Of a stretch of 9,282 bases of DNA, positions 1 to 6,120 are shown piece by piece. The notes under the pieces are model-generated. The model worked only from the letters and a program-made list of their open reading frames with translations. It ran no database searches and was not told the origin of the DNA. A program made the translations under genes and the position numbers. The stretch comes from Euryarchaeota archaeon UBA596. GTDB taxonomy: Archaea > Thermoplasmatota > Poseidoniia > Poseidoniales > Poseidoniaceae. The stretch lies in contig DAGQ01000115.1 of assembly GCA_002498205.1 (NCBI GenBank), forward strand, positions 4,073-13,354, in the 5' to 3' direction. Within the stretch, counting starts at the first letter, position 1. Each line of letters starts with the position of its first letter.

Positions 1-66
1 GTTCTTAGAGGAATGCATGGACCATTAATGGCAATGCCTATTGGCGGACCAGACACATTACCCTAA
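1..66 (+). CDS. C-terminal end of an upstream gene (partial, unidentified)
   Basis: Reading frame 1 is open from the window edge to a TAA at 64-66 and encodes 21 residues, including the segment RGMHGPLMAMPIGG. The composition (Gly, Pro, Met, few charges) looks like real protein rather than noise, and the frame ends just before the next gene's likely start. The rest of the gene lies outside the window, so no function can be assigned. This tail also helps fix the next start, because a TTG start at 41 for the hydrolase would overlap it by 26 bases while the ATG at 122 leaves 55 bases between genes. Confidence 0.5.
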   Translation, partial: VLRGMHGPLMAMPIGGPDTLP

Positions 67-121
67 AGAAATCATTATCCTCAATAGATTGAGTAAAATG
101 CTAGTTTGCTTACGACAGGGT

Positions 122-2926
122 ATGAGCAGGTTATCAAATGGGCAATCAATTTGTTGGATTTTAGTTATTGGATTCTTAATTTCTACACTACCACTTTCTA
201 CTACAGTTATACAATCCACTTCAGCTGAATTGCCTAATCATATCGTAATTAGTGAAATATTGGTTTCTCCAAATAATGAAGATTATAATGGAACAGATTG
301 GAATGGAGATGGAAAATTCGGACAATATAATGATATGTTTGTGGAATTGCACAACCCTACTAATAACGATATTAATATCTCTAATTGGGTTTTAGAATTT
401 GCGGGAGAAGACGGTTCTCAAACTTGTTCTATTGGTTGGGATACAGTAATTCCTACTGGAGGATATATGGCATTTTATCGTGTAGATTCTGGTTTGGAAT
501 TTGATTATTTTGACGGGGGCACTGTTAAAGTTTCAGATACCTCAAATTATTTGTTGGATAGTTTTTCTTTTGAGGGTTACGGAAATTATTGGGATGTCTC
601 TTATGCTAGAGATTCTGAGGGGAATTGGGCAAACATCACACCACCAACACCTGGAATTGCTAATGATGAAATTTGGCCTGAAGCAGAAGGAGGGCCAGGT
701 TCAAATCATCCAATTGGAACATGTTATGCAAATACTGGTGATCTATACCATGAAGGATCATATGTCCTTAAAGGAAGAATTGTAACTATGGAATCTGAAA
801 ATAGTGTAATTCCTTATGGAAGTGTTATGGTGACTGATGGAATGATTGAAGCTGTATGGGAAGAAGGAGCTATGCCCTCTGAAATAGATCTTCAGGGAGT
901 ACCAATTGTTGATACTGCAGGTACAATATATCCTGGAATCATTGATTCACATAACCATATTCATTACAACATGGTTCCTTTATGGGATTACTCACTAGAC
1001 CATAGGAATGGTGATTTTTATGAGAATAGATATCAATGGAGAAATAATCCTACTTACTCAATTGATGTTACAGGGGCTAAGTCATTAATTCAAGGATGGG
1101 ATTACTGGGATTTAGAACATGAATCAATGAAGTATGTCGAAGTACGTGCAATAGTCGGAGGAACTACGGCTGTACAAGGTAATCCTACAGGTGATGATGA
1201 TGAATTTGCTTCAATCTTAGCTAGAAATATAGAATACTATAATTTTGGTAGAGATTATATGCATACTAAAGTAACTCAATTAGAAAGTGATTATGTAGGA
1301 AATCATATCAAAACGGGAAACCAATCTGGTGAATTAGATGCATGGTTCTTACACTTAGCAGAAGGTACCGATGAATCGTCCAGAGCAGAATTTGATATTT
1401 TAGTAGAAAACGAATTGTTAGTTGGTGAATTAATGCTAATTCACGGAACAGGATTAGGCCAACCAGAATTTTCAGCCATGGGAGATGTTGGTGCAGATCT
1501 TGTGTGGTCTCCAACCTCCAATCTTCTTCTATACGGTGATACTACTGACGTTGTCACTGCAAAGGCCGAAGGCGTTACAATTTCCCTAGCGCCAGATTGG
1601 TCACCATCAGGAACTAAAAGTCCTCTACATGAATTGAAAATGGCAGATTGGTTAGATACAAACAGATATGGAGACATCTTTTCAGACTATGAACTAGTTC
1701 AAATGGTCACAAGCAATCCTGCTGATGGAATGAATTGGGGCGAACATGTAGGAAGAATAAAAGCAGGATTAAGTGCAGATTTAATGGTTGTAGATTCATT
1801 TAGAAATGACCCATATAGAAATCTAATTGAAGCTGTAGATCCCGACATGAAATTAACAATTGTGGGGGGATTACCAATATTTGGAGATAGTTTCCTTTTA
1901 ACACAACTTGGTGTAAATAGTGAAATCATACAAGGAGACGGTTTTAGTAAATCAGTAGATATAACATTTGAAGGTGTTTCTAAAGGAGGTCAAACATGGG
2001 CAAGTATTTCGGGAGATTTAGAAAAAGCAATGCAATTTGATTTAGACGAAATGTATGATAGTTTTAACTATGCAAACACAATGACTGAAACAGAATTTGA
2101 AGATTGGTTTAATGGAAAATATCCAGGTTTATCTGGTGGAACACATCTAGATTCAGTATATACATATGGAGATGACTCTTACTTTGAAACACTAAATAAT
2201 TCAATCCCATTTAATTCTATTAGTGAAATTGATTTATGGTCTACTTATTATGATGTAGAATTAAATGAAAATGGATATCGTTTGAATACTGAAATCAATG
2301 ATGTAGATACAGATGAAGATGGATATTCTGATTGGACAGATGCATTTCCAGAGGACCCAACTGAATGGTTTGATTCAGATAAAGATGGAGTAGGAAATAA
2401 CAATGATCCTTGTCCAAATGATGCTCTAGACGATAGTGATAACGATGGCGTATGCGCAGATTTAGATGATTTTCCCTATGATGCTGACGAAACTACAGAT
2501 ACAGATGGAGATGGAGTCGGAGATAATTCAGATGAATGCCCTTCTGAAGACGCTACAAATTCAGATAATGATGGAGACGGTTGTATTGATGAATCAACAG
2601 ATAATTCAAACGATGATTCCCAAAATACTGTTGCATGTAGTTTCGGACAGGTAAAGAAAGAAGATTGTAACAATTGTGTTTGTAGCAATTCTGGTGAATG
2701 GGTTTGTGAAGACAACGTATGTGGTCAAACGTCTGAATTAGAATCTGAATCTAATGACCAAATGGGCACAATAATAATTTTAGTTATTGCTTTAATATTT
2801 ATCACAATTACATCAGTAGTGTTACTTATGATAAATAAAAACAAATATTCTGAATTTAATGAATGGGAAGAAAATAGTAACGATAAAGGATTAAAATTAC
2901 CCCCCTTAAAACCTCCAAAAAAATAA
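122..2926 (+). CDS. Secreted, membrane-anchored amidohydrolase with lamin-tail, Asp-rich repeat and pacifastin-like modules
   Basis: This is a predicted cell-surface metal-dependent hydrolase of 934 residues from the ATG at 122. Residues 1-35 form a signal peptide (short basic n-region, hydrophobic core about 10-25, likely cleavage after Ala35). Residues about 36-182 resemble a lamin-tail domain: an ISEI strand, a VELHNPTNN segment and a closing TPGIAN. Residues about 210-590 are an amidohydrolase barrel of the AtzA/TrzA/imidazolonepropionase-like type, with metal ligands H277 and H279 (DSHNH), further histidines H411 (HLAEG) and H441 (IHGTG), and D492 (APDWSPSG). Residues 727-827 are Asp-rich calcium-type repeats, 839-867 a six-Cys knot, and about 882-905 a transmembrane helix followed by a short polar cytoplasmic tail. 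The substrate is unknown; cyclic amides, peptides or deaminated amines are all possible. In-frame alternatives are ATG 98 and TTG 41; ATG 122 gives the best signal peptide. The gene converges on cysS with a one-base gap. Confidence 0.85.
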   Translation: MSRLSNGQSICWILVIGFLISTLPLSTTVIQSTSAELPNHIVISEILVSPNNEDYNGTDWNGDGKFGQYNDMFVELHNPTNNDINISNWVLEFAGEDGSQTCSIGWDTVIPTGGYMAFYRVDSGLEFDYFDGGTVKVSDTSNYLLDSFSFEGYGNYWDVSYARDSEGNWANITPPTPGIANDEIWPEAEGGPGSNHPIGTCYANTGDLYHEGSYVLKGRIVTMESENSVIPYGSVMVTDGMIEAVWEEGAMPSEIDLQGVPIVDTAGTIYPGIIDSHNHIHYNMVPLWDYSLDHRNGDFYENRYQWRNNPTYSIDVTGAKSLIQGWDYWDLEHESMKYVEVRAIVGGTTAVQGNPTGDDDEFASILARNIEYYNFGRDYMHTKVTQLESDYVGNHIKTGNQSGELDAWFLHLAEGTDESSRAEFDILVENELLVGELMLIHGTGLGQPEFSAMGDVGADLVWSPTSNLLLYGDTTDVVTAKAEGVTISLAPDWSPSGTKSPLHELKMADWLDTNRYGDIFSDYELVQMVTSNPADGMNWGEHVGRIKAGLSADLMVVDSFRNDPYRNLIEAVDPDMKLTIVGGLPIFGDSFLLTQLGVNSEIIQGDGFSKSVDITFEGVSKGGQTWASISGDLEKAMQFDLDEMYDSFNYANTMTETEFEDWFNGKYPGLSGGTHLDSVYTYGDDSYFETLNNSIPFNSISEIDLWSTYYDVELNENGYRLNTEINDVDTDEDGYSDWTDAFPEDPTEWFDSDKDGVGNNNDPCPNDALDDSDNDGVCADLDDFPYDADETTDTDGDGVGDNSDECPSEDATNSDNDGDGCIDESTDNSNDDSQNTVACSFGQVKKEDCNNCVCSNSGEWVCEDNVCGQTSELESESNDQMGTIIILVIALIFITITSVVLLMINKNKYSEFNEWEENSNDKGLKLPPLKPPKK
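2300..2602 (+). repeat. Thrombospondin-type-3-like Asp-rich repeats (coding)
   Basis: Within the hydrolase gene, residues 727-827 contain a run of DxDxDG-type motifs: DTDEDGYSD, DSDKDGVGNNNDPCP, DSDNDGVCADLDDFP, DTDGDGVGDNSDECP and NSDNDGDGC. The DNA is correspondingly repetitive, with GATGGAG recurring. Such repeats bind calcium in thrombospondins and are common as stalks on exported proteins of marine archaea and bacteria. Here they sit between the catalytic domain and the membrane anchor, so a calcium-stiffened spacer is the natural reading. Confidence 0.85.
2636..2722 (+). other. Pacifastin-like six-cysteine module (coding)
   Basis: Residues 839-867 of the hydrolase have the spacing C-x9-C-N-x-C-x-C-x3-G-x3-C-x4-C. 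This fits the published pacifastin light-chain signature, C-x(9-12)-C-N-x-C-x-C-x(2-3)-G-x(3-6)-C-T-x(3)-C, except that the Thr after the fifth Cys is Glu. The family is known chiefly from arthropod serine-protease inhibitors; related short knots also resemble von Willebrand factor C modules. The module follows the Asp-rich stalk and precedes the membrane helix, so it is expected outside the cell, where disulfides can form. Inhibitor activity is not implied by the spacing alone. Confidence 0.55.
2917..2923 (-). terminator. Possible oligo-T terminator for cysS
   Basis: Seven A residues on the plus strand give a T7 run on the minus strand, starting four bases past the cysS stop codon. Archaeal RNA polymerase commonly terminates at oligo-T tracts, so this is a plausible cysS terminator. 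It lies inside the last codons of the convergent hydrolase gene, where it also encodes Lys, so coding alone may explain it. Confidence 0.3.
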
Positions 2927-2927
2927 G

Positions 2928-4436
2928 TTAGGTTAAGTCCCATACAGGGCCATTAGAAGTATCCTTTACAGTCACACCCATTTCAGTTAATTCATCCCTA
3001 ATTTTATCTGCTTCAGACCAATTTTTCTCCGCCCGAGCTTGAGTACGTTGAAGTAATAATTTTTCTACTTTTTCTGAAATCTCTTCTTTACGACTTTTTA
3101 CTTCGATGGATTCTTCATCCATTACTGAAATTTGTTCTCTTGAGGGCAATAGACCCAAAACATTACCCGCTTGTTGCTCGAATAAGTCTACTGCGAAAAA
3201 TCCAACCGATTGCTTATCCTCTTCATCTAAATCTGAATTTAATAAACGATTTACTTCCCTTGCAACTGACATTGTTTTGGTAACTGCTTCTCTAGTATTA
3301 AAATCATCATCCATAGCCAAAGCAAATTCTTCTGCGAATTTTTCAATCAATCCAAGACTATGCGATAATAATTCAGATGAAGTGATGTTTGGTTCTGGTA
3401 AACGACGCAAATTATTTTCTTCGACATTATCCCAAGAATCTAAAGCCAATTTGTATGAATCTAAAAGACGTTGATGATTTATCTCTGCATCCTGCAATAA
3501 TTTTTCATTCATATCAATTGGGGATCTATATTGAGCGTTTATCAAGGCAAACCTAAGCACTAAAGGGTTTATTTCTTGAATAATATCTCTTATTGTCCAA
3601 AAATTCCCTAAGCTTTTACTCATTTTCTCCCCATCCATGTTTACAAAACCATTGTGTAACCAATAGTTAACTACAGGAGATTTTCCCGTATGACATTCCC
3701 CTTGGAAAATTTCAGCCTCATGATGAGGGAATCTCAAGTCATGCCCACCACCATGAATATCAAATTGTTCACCAAGATGATCCATGCTCATGGCCGTACA
3801 TTCTATGTGCCATCCAGGTCTTCCATCACCCCACGGACTTGGCCAACTTGGCTCTCCAGGCTTTGCTGATTTCCATAATGCGAAATCTTTGTGATCTCTT
3901 TTACCCTCACCTGTTTTTGAAACTCTACCTCCTGCTCCACCTAATACTGCATCAATATTCTGACCTGTCAAAACACCATATTTTTCAGGTGCAGATTCAA
4001 CATGAAAATATACACCATCTGATGTTACATATGCATGTTCCTTTCTAACCAAATCCTCAGTAATTGAAATCATTTGTTCAACATATTCAGTACACCTTGG
4101 ATATTCGTCAGCCCTTAAAATATTCAATGAATCCATATCTTCATAATATGCATTAATATTTTCATCTACTAATTCTAAAAAGTCCACACCCTTTTCATTT
4201 GCTCTTTTGATGATTTTATCATCAATGTCTGTAAAATTTTGAATGTAGTTTACATCATATCCTGATGATTCTAACCATCTATGAATTACATCGAATGCAA
4301 CATAACATCTTGCATGACCTAAATGGCATAAATCATATACAGTTACACCACAAACATACATTGAAACATTTCCAGGATTAATAGGTCTAAATGCAACTTT
4401 TTCCTTGCGCCTAGTGTCATATATCATTAGCGCCAT
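2928..4436 (-). CDS. cysS: Cysteinyl-tRNA synthetase
   Basis: This cytosolic class I aminoacyl-tRNA synthetase charges tRNA-Cys using ATP and cysteine. The 502-residue product aligns along its length with the family (about 460 residues in E. coli). The first zinc ligand is C29 in YVCGVTVYD and the HIGH motif is HLGH at 38-41. The other zinc ligands are C213 (WHIECTAM), H238 and E242 (PHHEAE), each four positions after the E. coli counterparts C209, H234 and E238. KMSKS is at 271-275. The C-terminal half holds the helical DALR-type anticodon-binding region, with MDDDFNTREA and a closing WSEADKIRDEL segment. I chose the ATG at 4436 because it puts C29 one residue from its E. coli equivalent C28; an ATG at 4427 is also possible. 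The upstream in-frame TTG at 4466 would add ten residues with no family counterpart. The gene is divergent from the SDR gene and convergent with the hydrolase. Confidence 0.97.
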   Translation of the reverse strand: MALMIYDTRRKEKVAFRPINPGNVSMYVCGVTVYDLCHLGHARCYVAFDVIHRWLESSGYDVNYIQNFTDIDDKIIKRANEKGVDFLELVDENINAYYEDMDSLNILRADEYPRCTEYVEQMISITEDLVRKEHAYVTSDGVYFHVESAPEKYGVLTGQNIDAVLGGAGGRVSKTGEGKRDHKDFALWKSAKPGEPSWPSPWGDGRPGWHIECTAMSMDHLGEQFDIHGGGHDLRFPHHEAEIFQGECHTGKSPVVNYWLHNGFVNMDGEKMSKSLGNFWTIRDIIQEINPLVLRFALINAQYRSPIDMNEKLLQDAEINHQRLLDSYKLALDSWDNVEENNLRRLPEPNITSSELLSHSLGLIEKFAEEFALAMDDDFNTREAVTKTMSVAREVNRLLNSDLDEEDKQSVGFFAVDLFEQQAGNVLGLLPSREQISVMDEESIEVKSRKEEISEKVEKLLLQRTQARAEKNWSEADKIRDELTEMGVTVKDTSNGPVWDLT

Positions 4437-4556
4437 ATTAATACCGAAAAAGACAACTATCTTCAAGATTGATGTTTAACAAGGTCAAAAAAACTTAATT
4501 TGTTCCATAATTAAAAAACAAAAAACTTGATTTGCCAAATAAAATTATGATACTTC
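4437..4556. promoter_or_regulatory. Divergent intergenic region between cysS and the SDR gene
   Basis: This 120-base, strongly AT-rich gap must hold the promoters of two divergent genes. On the plus strand the run TTAAAAAA at 4511-4518 is a possible TATA-like element. It would place a transcript start near 4540 and leave a leader of about 15-20 bases before ATG 4557, with no Shine-Dalgarno sequence visible. On the minus strand, AATTAAG near 4494-4500 and GTTAAAC near 4474-4480 are weak candidates for cysS. The placement of individual elements is uncertain; the promoter role follows from the gene orientation. Confidence 0.45.
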
Positions 4557-5537
4557 ATGGCTGACGAAGAAAGCGTAGTATTGGTCACAGGAGCAAGTGG
4601 ATTTATTGGCGCACATGTTGTAAATGAATTATTAAAAAAAGGAATAAAAACAAGAGCAATGTTAAGGGATTTATCGCTGAAATCAATTTTTGAAGAAAAT
4701 GAGAAGTTGAAAATTGTTTATGGGGATTTATTCAATGTTGAATCTCTGAAAAAAGCAATTGAGGGATGTGACAAGGTCATACATTGTGCGGCGAATTTAC
4801 CCATTGGAAAATTGGATCCTCAAAAGGATGTTATTGACACATCAGTAATCGGAGTAGAAAACCTCTGTTCGGTAATGGGTGATGTGAACACAATCATCCA
4901 TACTTCTTCAGTTGCTGCAATCCGTCCAACAAAATATGAAAATGGTAAAACATATTCTATTGAAGATTGGTGCGATGATGCATCATTAGAATCTAACCAT
5001 TATGGATTTGCAAAAGCAGAAGGTGAAAAGAAAATGAGAGAATGGGCAGAAGGAAAAAATGTGAGATTAATTACTATACACCCATCTATTGTTTTCGGAC
5101 CAGTATTGCATCCGAAACATATTGATGGTTCAATGTCATATCTGAAACATTTTGTTAAAGGACCACCATTTGTTTTAGATCTTAATATTAATTTTGTAGA
5201 TGTGAGGGATGTTGCATTGGCACACATTAATGCTCTTGATAAAGGAGAAGATCGAAGACGATACTTAACACATACAAGTGATATGTGGATGAATGAGATT
5301 GGCCTGATTCTAAAAGCAAGAAAGGGCGGGAGATGGGCAACGAAAAAATTACCTAAAATTCTGGCATACATTGTAGCAATATTCCATCCTAAATTATCTA
5401 TTAAACATCTAAGAGATGGTTTAGGTTCGAAAGTTAGTTATGATGTAGGAGATACATGGGATGCATTAGAAATTAAAGTTCATAACCCTGAAGATACAAT
5501 TGTTGACGCTGTTGAATCAATTAAAGAAAATTTATGA
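4557..5537 (+). CDS. Extended SDR, NAD-dependent epimerase/dehydratase or dihydroflavonol-reductase-like
   Basis: The 326-residue protein is a Rossmann-fold oxidoreductase of the extended short-chain dehydrogenase family. The nucleotide-binding motif GASGFIG is at 12-18, directly after a beta strand (VVLVT). A mid-chain HCAANLP segment matches the family's conserved strand, the catalytic Ser is S117 or S118 (HTSSVAA), and the YxxxK pair is Y149 and K153 (YGFAK). The HPSIVFGP and NFVDVRDVALAH segments are typical of the dihydroflavonol-4-reductase/3-beta-hydroxysteroid-dehydrogenase branch rather than of UDP-sugar epimerases. The substrate cannot be told from sequence; a lipid, isoprenoid or sugar alcohol is possible. 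The ATG at 4557 lies ten codons before the glycine motif, as expected. The next gene starts 49 bases downstream behind its own TATA-like box, so it need not be co-transcribed. Confidence 0.85.
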   Translation: MADEESVVLVTGASGFIGAHVVNELLKKGIKTRAMLRDLSLKSIFEENEKLKIVYGDLFNVESLKKAIEGCDKVIHCAANLPIGKLDPQKDVIDTSVIGVENLCSVMGDVNTIIHTSSVAAIRPTKYENGKTYSIEDWCDDASLESNHYGFAKAEGEKKMREWAEGKNVRLITIHPSIVFGPVLHPKHIDGSMSYLKHFVKGPPFVLDLNINFVDVRDVALAHINALDKGEDRRRYLTHTSDMWMNEIGLILKARKGGRWATKKLPKILAYIVAIFHPKLSIKHLRDGLGSKVSYDVGDTWDALEIKVHNPEDTIVDAVESIKENL

Positions 5538-5558
5538 ATTCAGACTATAGAAGGATTT

Positions 5559-5568
5559 GAATATACAT
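5559..5568 (+). promoter_or_regulatory. Candidate TATA box for the helical-protein/SPFH unit
   Basis: The AT-only run around AATATACAT (interrupted by one C) is centred about 24 bases before the GTG at 5587. That is the spacing expected between an archaeal TATA box and the transcription start, and would make the transcript leaderless, starting at or next to the GTG. No Shine-Dalgarno sequence is visible before that GTG, which fits. Weak points are the short motif and the high AT background. Confidence 0.4.
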
Positions 5569-5586
5569 TAGTTTAGCAGAGTACAA

Positions 5587-6114
5587 GTGTTCCCCGACCC
5601 AAGTGTATCTGCTGTAATTACTGCAACTCGGCTATTGTTTACAGCATACAATGGTTATCAAAAAGGAAAGATGACTAAATCAGATGAAGCACTAAGGAAT
5701 GAAGTTCGAAGCAGAAATGAAAAAATTCGTGGACAAATAGACATGTTATATTCAAAAGCACATAAGAATAAACAAAGAAAATTAAGAAGTTCTTTCCAAG
5801 ACATTATTGATCTTTGTGATCAATTTATCTCAGATGCTCGTTACGGAATCTCACATTCTTCTAATTCAAAACATGATGCTGCTGTAAAGATGAATAAAAA
5901 GTCCCTAAAAGTATTAATTGGACACGATTTCAACACATTAGACAAATTAGAAAAATGTAAAGAGAAAATTGAAAATATCATTAAAGAAATTGAAATCGAT
6001 ACTGTAGAATCAGAATTATATGCTAAATCTACAGAAATTCGGTCAATTCTATCAGATTCAAAACATTATTTTTCTCAGAGAAAACTCATAATGTATGGGC
6101 ATCTCGATATCTAA
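5587..6114 (+). CDS. Small all-helical protein of unknown function, partner of the SPFH protein
   Basis: I do not recognise this 175-residue protein. It starts with GTG at 5587, the only usable start after the in-frame stop at 5569-5571 that keeps the N-terminus. Residues about 5-22 form a moderately hydrophobic, possibly amphipathic helix (SVSAVITATRLLFTAYNGY), too short and polar for a confident membrane anchor. The rest is rich in Lys, Glu, Ser and Ile with heptad-like stretches (residues about 33-90 and 110-160), suggesting a helical bundle or coiled coil. One Cys occurs in each half (DLCDQF and EKCKEK); no catalytic or metal motif is visible. The gene ends six bases before the ATG of the SPFH gene, so co-transcription and a physical or functional link are likely. 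An adaptor or regulator of the SPFH assembly is a guess from context only. Confidence 0.7.
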   Translation: MFPDPSVSAVITATRLLFTAYNGYQKGKMTKSDEALRNEVRSRNEKIRGQIDMLYSKAHKNKQRKLRSSFQDIIDLCDQFISDARYGISHSSNSKHDAAVKMNKKSLKVLIGHDFNTLDKLEKCKEKIENIIKEIEIDTVESELYAKSTEIRSILSDSKHYFSQRKLIMYGHLDI

Positions 6115-6120
6115 TTGAGT

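Noticed and set aside
1..66. Upstream tail as part of archaeal fructose-1,6-bisphosphate aldolase/phosphatase
   Set aside because: RG.HGPLM resembles a segment I recall from that enzyme, but there it is followed by about 100 more residues while this frame stops at 66. It is too short to call.
41..121. TTG at 41 (or ATG at 98) as start of the amidohydrolase
   Set aside because: TTG 41 overlaps the tail of the upstream gene and puts about 38 mostly polar or charged residues before the hydrophobic core. ATG 98 remains possible, but ATG 122 gives a more typical signal peptide.
1441..1677. Minus-strand open frame inside the amidohydrolase domain
   Set aside because: It lies opposite conserved catalytic sequence (H441 to D492), and its own translation shows no recognisable motif.
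2476..2715. Ser-rich minus-strand open frame opposite the Asp-rich repeats
   Set aside because: It is the mirror of GAT-rich repeat DNA in the hydrolase gene and has no protein features of its own.
4437..4466. TTG at 4466 as start of cysS
   Set aside because: It adds ten residues with no counterpart in the family, while ATG 4436 places the first zinc-ligand Cys at position 29, next to the E. coli position 28.
6115..6120. TTG at 6115 as start of the SPFH protein
   Set aside because: An ATG follows two codons later in the same frame and leaves a normal six-base gap; the TTG directly abuts the previous stop.
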